13,368 bases of DNA from Planctomycetes bacterium UBA4800 (GTDB lineage Bacteria; Planctomycetota; UBA8108; UBA8890; UBA8898): NCBI GenBank assembly GCA_002402755.1, contig DHGK01000223.1:1-13368 (forward strand), in the 5' to 3' direction. Positions 7,301 through 12,956 of this stretch are shown here, in pieces. Within the stretch, counting starts at the first letter, position 1. Every line of letters begins with the position of its first letter. The notes beneath the pieces were generated by a model that was not told the origin of the DNA, did no database searches, and worked only from the letters and a program-made list of their open reading frames with translations. The position numbers and the translations under genes are program-made.

Positions 7301-8646
7301 GCCAGGAGCGCAGCACGATCTCCGGCCAGCCAGATGCGAAAGCGCCCCCGGCTGTCGATGGGAAAGGCGGCCTCGTACACGAAGCGGCCGGTGTACCGGT
7401 CGGTTTCCTCCCGGAGCCCGTGAAAGCCGCGCACGGTTCCCGTCGTCGCCGGCTCGCCGCCCTCGAGAAGGACGACTCCATCGACCGGCAGCGCCGGCGT
7501 CAATCGAATGACTGCGGTGAAGCAGTCCGGTCCTCCGAGTCGAGGATTGAAGGCGGACCACCAGACCTGCGATGCGTAGCCGTCCCTGTCAGCCCGGAAG
7601 TGAAGCCGCCGGACCCGCGCCGGGACCGGCCCGTCGAAGCGAAACCGCCCTGATTCGTCGGACCGCGCTTCGCCGACCGTGGCGCCGCTGCCACTCTGGA
7701 CATCGTCGAGGAAGCTCACGCGAGCGCCCGGAATCGGGCGGGAGGTGGCATCGTCCACGATGCGCCCGCGGACGCTGACGCGCTCTTCGGGCGCGATGGC
7801 GGTCGTCGCTTCGGCGGGCGCAGGCGGCGCCGGGGCCGTGGCGACCGTGCGCGCCGGCCCTCCCTCGAGGCCGCCCACGGGGGGAACGGAGTCTTTCCGC
7901 GGCGAAAGTGAAGCGAGCCAGAGCGCCCCGAGGACGGCGGCGACGACGGAGCCCGCCGCCGGCAGGGCGAGACGGAGCGCACCCCATGTCCTGACTGGAG
8001 CAGCGGGCGTCGAGGCGCCCGCCGCGCTTGCCGCTCGGGACGCGTGCGCCAGGACGGATGCCTCCAGCTCCGCAGATGGCCGCAGGAAAGCCACGGCGGC
8101 GCCGAACGTCGTGGCCATCTCCTCGCCGATACGTTCTCGGGCGCGCTGGAGTCGTTTTCGCACCGCCGCCGGTTCGAGATCGAGACGCTCGGCGACCTTC
8201 TTGGCCGACAGATCCTCGACATAGTGGAGCACGAGGGGCACACGGAGATCCTCGGGCAGGCGCTCGAGGGAGCGCACGATGAGGGCGAGCGCCTCCTCGC
8301 GTTCCAGGGCTTGCTCCTGCGCGCACGGGTGTGCGGCCATGGTCCGTTCCCTCGCCCAGGATTCCAGGGCACGCTTCCGCCGCGCGATATCGCGCTGCCG
8401 ATCGGCCGCGAGATGCCGCACGATGCCGACCAGCCAGGCGCCGAAGCGGCCGTTCCGGCGAAAGCCGGAGAGCCCTTCGAGGGCGCGGGCGAAGGTCTCC
8501 TGGACGATCTCTTCGGCCTCGGCGCTCGAACCCGTCAGGGCGTAGGCGACGGCATACGTGGGCCGCAGGTGCTCACGCACGAGATCCTCGAGGGCTTGTC
8601 GATCCCCGCCCAGGGCTGCGCGGACTCGTCGCCAGTCATCGGTCAT
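4309..8646 (-). CDS. Giant fusion: ECF sigma factor, transmembrane anchor and about 12 carboxypeptidase-regulatory-like repeats
   Basis: A single uninterrupted frame of 1445 residues. Residues 1-180 are an ECF sigma factor: region 2 with AEEIVQETFARAL (44-56), GFRRNGRFGAWLVGIVRHLA (61-80) and ADRQRDIARRKR (81-92); region 4 with LPEDLRVPLVLHYVEDLSAK (130-149) and the VAERLDLEPAAVRKRLQRAR helix-turn-helix (151-170). A linker rich in Ala/Ser leads to one membrane segment (about 222-246, LALPAAGSVVAAVLGALWLA). Residues 286-1445 are about twelve beta-sandwich repeats of carboxypeptidase-regulatory-like type: each starts like VSVRGRIVDDATSRPIPGAR, has a D-x-x-G-x-F/R 'turn', and ends like LPAGEYVLYF. 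Topology is inferred as sigma domain in the cytoplasm and repeats outside. ATG 8646 has an AAAGG site 7 nt upstream. Release by proteolysis or signalling through the anchor are possibilities, not shown here. No frameshift is seen. Confidence 0.9.
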   Translation of the reverse strand: MTDDWRRVRAALGGDRQALEDLVREHLRPTYAVAYALTGSSAEAEEIVQETFARALEGLSGFRRNGRFGAWLVGIVRHLAADRQRDIARRKRALESWARERTMAAHPCAQEQALEREEALALIVRSLERLPEDLRVPLVLHYVEDLSAKKVAERLDLEPAAVRKRLQRARERIGEEMATTFGAAVAFLRPSAELEASVLAHASRAASAAGASTPAAPVRTWGALRLALPAAGSVVAAVLGALWLASLSPRKDSVPPVGGLEGGPARTVATAPAPPAPAEATTAIAPEERVSVRGRIVDDATSRPIPGARVSFLDDVQSGSGATVGEARSDESGRFRFDGPVPARVRRLHFRADRDGYASQVWWSAFNPRLGGPDCFTAVIRLTPALPVDGVVLLEGGEPATTGTVRGFHGLREETDRYTGRFVYEAAFPIDSRGRFRIWLAGDRAALLAMVPGYVPAFSAPFAPADAGGPIVVRLERGARVEGRILGPMGRPVAGCQVVASFTPRTAEARFGRNFRRGWRACTDEHGRFRIDGLQDFVTLRVTHDDFEAASFDVAPAAGDVTLRLAFARWLTFEPVLDEGTIPDAGARPGVLAAELRHPGHGASGKFAYFFRSGPNLRSDPIRRELTRALLVVPGFLPVDVSWPAGTGPHALGKILLRRGFSLEVRVVDAATRAVSDARVALKWEAPGGEDRSATDESGTCRFDGMAPGGYQLVVDCPGFLPLEERVVLVAPRAARTVRLDRGAALAARILGPGGEPLAGATLSAFDARIDEEIRMGVQVSSPAPWVTGKSDESGMVRLTGIPPMFALWLVCHSTGFVPAGLHVDPIGADGALDLEPIVLESGASLRIRVHDERGAPIPWASVVVSEDVRSRWWTSVYRTAECDASGAARVSGLPAGVYTVSATSVDRTQADSIAVELDGRSPRELEVELALAVTYGGTVAYADDGERLQHGTVWLDYPGIPGLADYTADILDGTFSFKELPRGGPVGVHVLYGEGMHEITEPRSAEELPEWISVARGATLAIRATVEGGAEPPRHIQCTLTYEGSSRAVQSSCARDDGFSIEDLPPGRARLGVDAGGYQASPETQEVELSLGKLSVAAVSLTRNPPSRLTVALTGPLGGPVADASLLLHDGGSAREVARSGSDGTATLEWTGALWGTLIVEAPGLALARVPRPAEAAVDGRLSLSMAPEAVVIAEVLDSDGKPADVGSAGIELKEHIGIGGGIYRSARIRSGVARLDALPAGEYVLYFGVDNLSWGTMETCLAAGEVREVHFRIPPPLDLRGQVLHNGRSVAGGGISFRGHGASPTAQIGATGGYRMRLFARGKYTAWVSCADEHGEFDQMVEIEVQDCETLDIEVRTVTFRGRVVDRAGGAPVAGAGIQVSTSGELSNGVVGTDGAFFLPHVRPGTYQWLISRYEDRRGTEFLGKGEIALEEDTTATLEVDVP

Positions 8647-8701
8647 GTCGAGACCTTTGCCGTTGGGGCCTCTCCTATCTTCCCTTCGCCTGAGAGCCGG
8701 A

Positions 8702-8728
8702 ATTGTGACCGAAAACGACGGCGAACAA
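8702..8728 (-). promoter_or_regulatory. Weak proximal promoter candidate for the sigma-fusion gene
   Basis: On the minus strand TTGTTC (8723-8728) and CACAAT (8702-8707) are spaced 15 bp apart, about 55 bp before ATG 8646. The spacing is short and the -10 imperfect. The alternative is the TACAAT box in repeat copy B (8849-8854), about 200 bp upstream of the start. Confidence 0.25.
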
Positions 8729-8782
8729 GGCCCGGCTCCGAGTGAAGCACGGCCCTTCCTGCTCCATCAGCCCGTGCGCCCA

Positions 8783-8809
8783 CGCGCCGCCGCCCGCGGG
8801 CGCGGCGCG
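8783..8809. other. Strong GC hairpin in the sigma-fusion upstream region
   Basis: CGCGCCG (8783-8789), a bulged C and CGCCCG (8791-8796) pair with CGGGCG and CGGCGCG (8797-8809), forming a 13-bp stem with one bulge. If the sigma-fusion gene is transcribed from repeat copy B, this sits in its leader. It may attenuate transcription, block ribosomes or be chance in GC-rich DNA. The rest of the 333-bp spacer (8647-8979) holds copy B, promoters and no supported gene. Confidence 0.35.
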
Positions 8810-8847
8810 CGCCGCCGGCGCCCGGTACGCGCGCATGACTCCGCCGC

Positions 8848-8917
8848 CATTGTACATCAGGGGCGCGCGCGGCGGCGAGCCGCGTGTTGCCGTTCAGGCG
8901 CGCGGGCGCTAGGATGC
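8848..8917. repeat. 70-bp direct repeat, copy B (promoter-bearing)
   Basis: Second copy of the repeat at 4227-4296 (66/70 identical). It lies in the spacer between the divergent sigma-fusion and methyltransferase genes. It carries TACAAT on the minus strand (8849-8854), the shared small hairpin (8868-8884) and, on the plus strand, TTGCCG-N17-TAGGAT. Flanking sequence to the left (8824-8847) matches copy A at 17 of 24 bases; to the right the two copies diverge at once. Confidence 0.92.
8887..8915 (+). promoter_or_regulatory. Putative promoter of the methyltransferase gene
   Basis: TTGCCG (8887-8892) and TAGGAT (8910-8915) are separated by exactly 17 bp, and the start codon follows about 65 bp later at 8980. 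The layout matches the TTGCCC-N17-TAGAAT promoters at 11461-11489 and 12955-12983. In repeat copy A the -10 is changed to CGGGAT. Confidence 0.5.
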
Positions 8918-8979
8918 TCCCCGCGGTTTCCCATCGCGCCCCGGCCTCGACGGCAGGCCCCGGCAGCACGAGGCGCAGC

Positions 8980-9639
8980 ATGAAGACATCGATCCGCCCC
9001 GAGATCTGGCAGCGGGCCCAGCGCGGGCACCTGCAGACGTGGGTCGACTACGCGCGGGACGGCATGGCCCGCGCAGGCACGCGCGCGGCGGCGTGGCGCG
9101 CCATCCTCGACGCCGCGGCGCGCGAGGCTCCGTTCCGGCCCGGCGAGCGGATCCTGGACATCGGGTGCGGGCTGGACACGGTGCTCGATTTCATCCCCGA
9201 TGCGCGCGGCTTCACGCTGGATTCCCTGGCCGCGGCGTTGATCCCGCTCGGCCTCTCGCCGGCGGCGCGCCACACGGCCGGGGTCTTCGAAGCGATGCCC
9301 TTCGCGAGCGGCGCCTTCGACCGCGTGTTCCTGATGAACGTGCTCGATCACGTGCGCGACCCGGCGGCGGGGCTCGGCGAGATCGCCCGCGTGCTGGCGC
9401 CGGAGGGCGTCCTCGTCCTCTCGGTCGACACGTATGCGGGAGGCCGGCACTTCGCAAAACGCCTGCACAAATGGTGGGCGCGGCTGCGCGGGGCCCGGAC
9501 CAAGCACCCCTGGGCCTTCTCGGCGGCGAACGTGCGGGACCTGCTGCGGCGGGCCGGCTTCGCGCCCGGCGCGCCGTCGCACGTCGCGGGCACGAAAGCG
9601 CGCCGCACGCTCTTCATCGCCCGGAAGAACGCTCACTGA
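8980..9639 (+). CDS. Class I SAM-dependent methyltransferase
   Basis: Predicted 219-residue cytoplasmic methyltransferase of the Methyltransf_11/UbiE-like fold. Motif I is RILDIGCGLD (57-66) for S-adenosylmethionine binding. The acidic end of strand 2 is FTLDSLAA (78-85). Motif II-like MPFASGAFDRVFLMNVLDHV runs 106-125, and the post-motif helix GLGEIARVLAPEGVLVLSVD 131-150. The C-terminus has AFSAANVRDLLRRAGF (179-194), typical of small-molecule or glycan methyltransferases. The methyl acceptor is unknown. The start at 8980 has a GAGG site about 6 nt before the ATG; the in-frame upstream ATGs at 8884 and 8914 lie in or next to the repeat and promoter. It is divergent from the sigma fusion and convergent with the gene at 9742. 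Confidence 0.88.
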   Translation: MKTSIRPEIWQRAQRGHLQTWVDYARDGMARAGTRAAAWRAILDAAAREAPFRPGERILDIGCGLDTVLDFIPDARGFTLDSLAAALIPLGLSPAARHTAGVFEAMPFASGAFDRVFLMNVLDHVRDPAAGLGEIARVLAPEGVLVLSVDTYAGGRHFAKRLHKWWARLRGARTKHPWAFSAANVRDLLRRAGFAPGAPSHVAGTKARRTLFIARKNAH

Positions 9640-9646
9640 TCGGAAG

Positions 9647-9660
9647 CCGCCGGCCGGCGG
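9647..9660. repeat. 14-bp perfect palindrome downstream of the methyltransferase
   Basis: CCGCCGGCCGGCGG is fully self-complementary and lies 8 bp after the methyltransferase stop. As RNA it could fold only with a small loop. It may contribute to termination together with the hairpin at 9681-9701. Confidence 0.4.
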
Positions 9661-9680
9661 GGGCGCGCGGCCGGATGGTG

Positions 9681-9701
9681 TCGCGGGTCTCGCGACCGCG
9701 A
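9681..9701. terminator. Hairpin between convergent methyltransferase and propeller/HEAT genes
   Basis: TCGCGG-G-TC (9681-9689) pairs with GACCGCGA (9694-9701) around a TCGC loop, an 8-bp stem with a single bulged G. Its position between convergent genes suggests a terminator for one or both, but no U-tract follows on either strand. Confidence 0.35.
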
Positions 9702-9741
9702 ATGACATCGCCGGGAGATGGATCGGCGGCCGCTCCCGCCG

Positions 9742-10938
9742 TCAGTAGATGATACTCATGTCGAGCACCTCGGATTTCCAGAGCGACGGCATCGAGCGCT
9801 CGATCGCGTGCACGCCGCGCACCTCCCACCTGATCCTGATGCTGTACGGCTCGGGCGCGTCGATCTCGTAGCGCCACTCGAAAGGCGCCACGAGATCCGG
9901 GGCTCCCAGAAGCTCGATCACCTCCCGCGGCGTTCGACCGGCATCGAGCTTCCCGACCTGTTTCTCGCGGGGCTCGGAAGGCGGCGACGCGGGCAGCCAC
10001 ACCTTGGCGCCATCGACATCGAAAGGCCACCGGTGCGCGGGATGGAGCTTGGGCTTCGCACCGAGCCGCCTGAGCGAGAGCTGCGCCACGGCGCAGAGCG
10101 TGCACTCCCTTCGTTCCGAGGGGAAGATCTCCGTCGCGCCCACGTAGGGCACGTCTTCGATCGATGCGAGGAACGGGACCGCCTCCTTGATCCCCATCGT
10201 CCCCGCCATGTGGGCGGCGCGCAGGATCGAGAGAACGGCCGGCGCCTCGAACATCGCGCGCCGCCCTTGCTCCTTCGCCGACGCCGCGCTGCGAAGCGTG
10301 TCGAGCACGAAGCTCGTCTCCCGGCGCTGAAGCTCGCCGGCAAGGGCCTCGGTATCCTCGACCTTCTTGCCCGACGACAGGTCGAAGACGACGCGCCGTC
10401 CCCACCAGCACCTCACGCAGAAGTACGCGCGTCCGTTGTGCCGGGCGAAATAGAAATGGGCATACGTCGACCCCCATATCGGACCGGCCGTCGTGTCGAG
10501 CACGTACTTCTCGACCTCCGCCGGAGAGAAGTCGTCGTGAATACCGGTCCTTCCCGTATCGGCGCCCTGGAGGTTCACCGAAACCAGTGCGTCCCCCTCG
10601 ATCCATATGACGACCCGGCCATCGTCGTCGACGAAGAGCCCGAGGGGCGACCATTCCAAGGGCCATCCCGGGTGCTTCTCGGACATCGGCTGCTTCCGCG
10701 CCCAGACGAGCTTCCCGTCCTTCGCGTCGAAAAGGCGGTAGGTGAAGTTCGCCTGAAACGCCTTCCGGTGCGGGCCCTCGGCGTTGTCGGGCGACACCGC
10801 CTCGACGCGGTACCGTCCGCCGGGGGAGACGGCTTCCAGGTTCGAGTAGTAACGATCCGTCGCGCGCGCGGAGGTGAAGGGAACGAGGGTCAATGCGAGG
10901 AGAGCTCGGCGCATGGGAGACGTTCGTTGAATCGCCAT
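9742..10938 (-). CDS. Secreted multidomain protein: propeller-like N-terminus, HEAT-like middle, BamE/SmpA-like C-terminus
   Basis: Predicted 398 residues from ATG 10938. Signal peptide: MAIQRTSPMRR then ALLALTLVPF, cleaved near SARA (23-26). Residues 30-190 look like propeller or WD-type blades (AVSPGGRYRVEAVSPD, 36-51; FDAKDGKLVWARK, 70-82; VFDLSSGKKV, 184-193). Residues 232-295 form helix pairs like HEAT repeats (ILRAAHMAGTMGIKEAVPFL; CTLCAVAQLSLRRLG). Residues 330-360 (KLDAGRTPREVIELLGAPD, then W-R-Y) resemble the BamE/SmpA-type lipoprotein motif, G-x-T-x-x-E-V-x-x-L-L-G-x-P-x. Function is unknown; domain calls are from pattern recognition. Neither start has a clear ribosome site; ATG 10914 is an alternative that removes 8 residues. 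It follows the lipoprotein gene by 22 nt and is probably cotranscribed with it. Confidence 0.75.
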   Translation of the reverse strand: MAIQRTSPMRRALLALTLVPFTSARATDRYYSNLEAVSPGGRYRVEAVSPDNAEGPHRKAFQANFTYRLFDAKDGKLVWARKQPMSEKHPGWPLEWSPLGLFVDDDGRVVIWIEGDALVSVNLQGADTGRTGIHDDFSPAEVEKYVLDTTAGPIWGSTYAHFYFARHNGRAYFCVRCWWGRRVVFDLSSGKKVEDTEALAGELQRRETSFVLDTLRSAASAKEQGRRAMFEAPAVLSILRAAHMAGTMGIKEAVPFLASIEDVPYVGATEIFPSERRECTLCAVAQLSLRRLGAKPKLHPAHRWPFDVDGAKVWLPASPPSEPREKQVGKLDAGRTPREVIELLGAPDLVAPFEWRYEIDAPEPYSIRIRWEVRGVHAIERSMPSLWKSEVLDMSIIY

Positions 10939-10960
10939 GATCAGAGGTCGCGTGCGTGTG

Positions 10961-11368
10961 CTACGGTACATCGACTTCGAACTCCGCAGAGACTGTCTGG
11001 TTGGATGGATCGGTATATTCCACAGTGACCTTCTGGCATGGGACCGTTTCTGCGCCGAACAAGCGCCAGACGAAGCACGGCTGTCGAGCCGTGATGTGGT
11101 ACTGGATCCGGCAGGAACCTCTGAAATCCGTGGCCAGTACAACACTCTGTGCCGGTCGAGAGGAAGTCTCTGAGCCGGGGGCCGGCGGCGGATGCAGCTC
11201 GAGGAATTCGCTCCCGCGGAACGTCACGGCCGCGCCGCACACGGGAGATCGATCGGGTGCAACGATGGTGACGCACGCCGTAGGGAGAGGTACGCACGCA
11301 GCAAGGGTCGGGAGCACGACGAGCGCGACGCTGAAGAGCACGGCCGAATTCCTTCCAGATGAAACCAT
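10961..11368 (-). CDS. Small cysteine-rich lipoprotein, probable beta-sandwich
   Basis: Predicted 135 residues. The N-terminus has a hydrophobic stretch (AVLFSVALVVLPTLAAC) with lipobox L-A-A-C ending at C25, the expected lipidation site, so it would be anchored in the membrane and face the periplasm. Five further cysteines (32, 44, 86, 98, 111) could form disulphides. The mature part (VTIVAPDRSPVCGAAVTFRG; then ATDFRGSCRIQY) has the beta-strand/turn rhythm of a carboxypeptidase-regulatory-like or Ig-like domain, and it ends in EVDVP, as does the sigma-fusion protein. The start at 11368 is supported by GGAGG 6 nt upstream; three more in-frame codon choices upstream have no such site. It is first gene of a probable two-gene unit with 9742-10938. 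Function unknown. Confidence 0.75.
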   Translation of the reverse strand: MVSSGRNSAVLFSVALVVLPTLAACVPLPTACVTIVAPDRSPVCGAAVTFRGSEFLELHPPPAPGSETSSRPAQSVVLATDFRGSCRIQYHITARQPCFVWRLFGAETVPCQKVTVEYTDPSNQTVSAEFEVDVP

Positions 11369-11460
11369 GGAGGTCCTCCGACGATTTCGGCACACAACGT
11401 AAAAGTCGGCCGATGGTGTCGCGCGGACCGCCCGCCCGGAAACGCCGCCGAGCCTTCGTC

Positions 11461-11489
11461 ATTCTACGCACGGACGCCTCGGCGGGCAA
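11461..11489 (-). promoter_or_regulatory. Promoter of the lipoprotein operon (TTGCCC-N17-TAGAAT)
   Basis: On the minus strand TTGCCC (11484-11489) and TAGAAT (11461-11466) are separated by exactly 17 bp. The same hexamers and spacing occur at 12955-12983, together with a conserved GCCG just after the -35 box and CGAAGG downstream of the -10. The expected leader is about 85 nt long. Confidence 0.65.
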
Positions 11490-11496
11490 TCATGCC

Positions 11497-11515
11497 GCGC
11501 CGCTGCGTGCGGCGC
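11497..11515 (-). terminator. Hairpin downstream of the PqaA-like gene
   Basis: GCGCCGC (11497-11503) and GCGGCGC (11509-11515) form a perfect 7-bp stem with a 5-nt loop, beginning about 24 nt after the PqaA-like stop codon and just before the -35 of the lipoprotein promoter. No U-tract follows, so Rho-independent termination is uncertain. Confidence 0.4.
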
Positions 11516-11538
11516 CGGTGGGGCGATTCGACGGTCGT

Positions 11539-12903
11539 CTAGTCGTTCGTCGGTTTCCAGAACCGGGGCAGGTAGCCGTGCTCCGGGTCCCGTTCCACGA
11601 CCGGCGCGTCGGTCAGCTTGTAGGGCACGGTCGACACGTAGCCGGAGATCCCCTGGGCGATGTCGGAGACCTCGATCATGAATGCGTCGGGCACCTTGCC
11701 GTGGATGCTGGTCTCGTAGCAGTCGCCCCTGTCCCACATGAGGTACTGGTACCACATCACATCGCGCCACGCCGGGTTGTCGCTGTAGGCGATCCACAGG
11801 CTCACGGTCTTGACCTTGGCCCCGCCGGCGACCCTGGCGCGGAAGAACGTGCGATTGTCCCGGCGCTCGTGCGTCACGCCGGCGATGCGGCTGAGCGGCC
11901 GGCCGTCGAACGTGTGGGCGACCCACATCAGGAAATCCATGTACTGGACCGGGTGGTAGGTCGAGTGCACGTAGTTCGGGATCATCTCGACCGTCAAGGG
12001 GGTTCGGAGCTGCTTCTCCATCAGCGCGACGTTGAACATCTTGTAGCCGCCCTCGTTGGTCACGCCGAGGTAGAAGACGGGCACGGCGACCTGCTCCTGG
12101 AAGAACGGGTAGTAGAACGAGAGGTTGGGGGTGCGCTGGTCGGGCGTGTAGACGCCCTCGTTGCCCATGATGACGGCCGAGGCGACACGGCCGTCCATGG
12201 CGGCGGCGACCGGCGCGCTCCGTCCCCGCTTCGAGTGCCCGCCGAGGACCGCGCTCACCGCGGGCAGCCCCAGGAACTCCTGGAACGCGTTCATGGCCTG
12301 AATGTACACGACCGCGAGCTGGCAGTTCATGTTGTAGTAGCCCTTGCCGGTCTCCTTCTTGAGCCGGCCGAGAATCTGGATGTCGTTCTCGATGGGAGCG
12401 CCGTCCTCGTACTCGCCCGGGTTGGCCAGCACCATGGTCGGATAGCCGGTGCGCGCCGCGATCGGCTCGCCGTAGTTCGCGACTTCGTGCTCCATGACCG
12501 CGCCCGTGCCGCCGCCGAAGATCACCACCCTGCCCCTGCGCGGCGGCGCCATGTTCCGCGAGCTGTCGGCGGGCAAGAGGATGACGCACGGATGCCCCCA
12601 CTTCTTGCCGCCGATCCGCTGGCTCCAGAAGTGGGCCCTCACCTTCCGGAGCTTCAGGGAGGGATCGGTGTCGGCGGCGACGATCTCGTCAGACTTGACC
12701 GCAAACTCGCGCGGAATGACGTGCTCCTCCCTGAGGATGGCCCAGATCTCGCGGGGCTTCGGGATCGTCTTGGCAGCCTCGCTGAAATCGGTCAGGTTCT
12801 CCGCGCGCGCCGGTTGCGCGGCCTCGCCGGCCGCCGACATGCACGGCCGGCACGGGACGACCGCGAGAGCAAGCAACGCAACTCCGTGAGAGACACGAAT
12901 CAT
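11539..12903 (-). CDS. Secreted alpha/beta hydrolase of the PhoPQ-activated pathogenicity-related (PqaA-like) family
   Basis: Predicted 454-residue exported protein. The N-terminus MIRVSHGVALLALAVVP is a Sec signal peptide; a cleavage site near ARA (32-34) fits. The hydrolase core runs from about 105 (PCVILLPAD) to 335. The nucleophile elbow is GGHSKRG (221-227, S224), matching the G-x-S-K-R-G signature of PqaA-like proteins. A histidine in IPNYVHSTYH (308-317, H313) fits the catalytic His, and NEGGY (283-287) sits where the family has its acid. Residues 340-430 look like the C-terminal beta-sandwich. The start has GGAGG 7 nt upstream, which fixes it. It has its own TTGCCC-N17-TAGAAT promoter and lies downstream of a non-coding repeat region. 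Substrate unknown. Confidence 0.85.
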   Translation of the reverse strand: MIRVSHGVALLALAVVPCRPCMSAAGEAAQPARAENLTDFSEAAKTIPKPREIWAILREEHVIPREFAVKSDEIVAADTDPSLKLRKVRAHFWSQRIGGKKWGHPCVILLPADSSRNMAPPRRGRVVIFGGGTGAVMEHEVANYGEPIAARTGYPTMVLANPGEYEDGAPIENDIQILGRLKKETGKGYYNMNCQLAVVYIQAMNAFQEFLGLPAVSAVLGGHSKRGRSAPVAAAMDGRVASAVIMGNEGVYTPDQRTPNLSFYYPFFQEQVAVPVFYLGVTNEGGYKMFNVALMEKQLRTPLTVEMIPNYVHSTYHPVQYMDFLMWVAHTFDGRPLSRIAGVTHERRDNRTFFRARVAGGAKVKTVSLWIAYSDNPAWRDVMWYQYLMWDRGDCYETSIHGKVPDAFMIEVSDIAQGISGYVSTVPYKLTDAPVVERDPEHGYLPRFWKPTND

Positions 12904-12941
12904 CGCAGAACCTCCGTCACGCGGGATGCACGCCGCAGTCG

Positions 12942-12956
12942 ATCGCCTTCGGCGAT
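12942..12956. promoter_or_regulatory. Palindrome at the start site of the PqaA-like gene
   Basis: ATCGCC and GGCGAT form a 6-bp inverted repeat with a 3-nt spacer, overlapping the -10 box by two bases and covering the expected start site. It could be a small operator or a 5' end hairpin in the mRNA. Confidence 0.35.

Noticed and set aside
5533..7653. 706-codon plus-strand frame opposite the sigma-fusion repeats
   Set aside because: Antisense to a continuous chain of recognisable beta-sandwich repeats; composition is typical of GC-rich shadow frames.
8675..8857. 60-codon minus-strand frame starting in repeat copy B
   Set aside because: Its ATG overlaps the predicted -10 box, no ribosome site precedes it, and after the repeat the sequence is low complexity. 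Kept only as a finding about the shared peptide start.
8884..8979. Upstream in-frame extension of the methyltransferase (32 residues)
   Set aside because: It would start inside the repeat and promoter, has poor sequence quality, and the ATG at 8980 has a good GAGG site.
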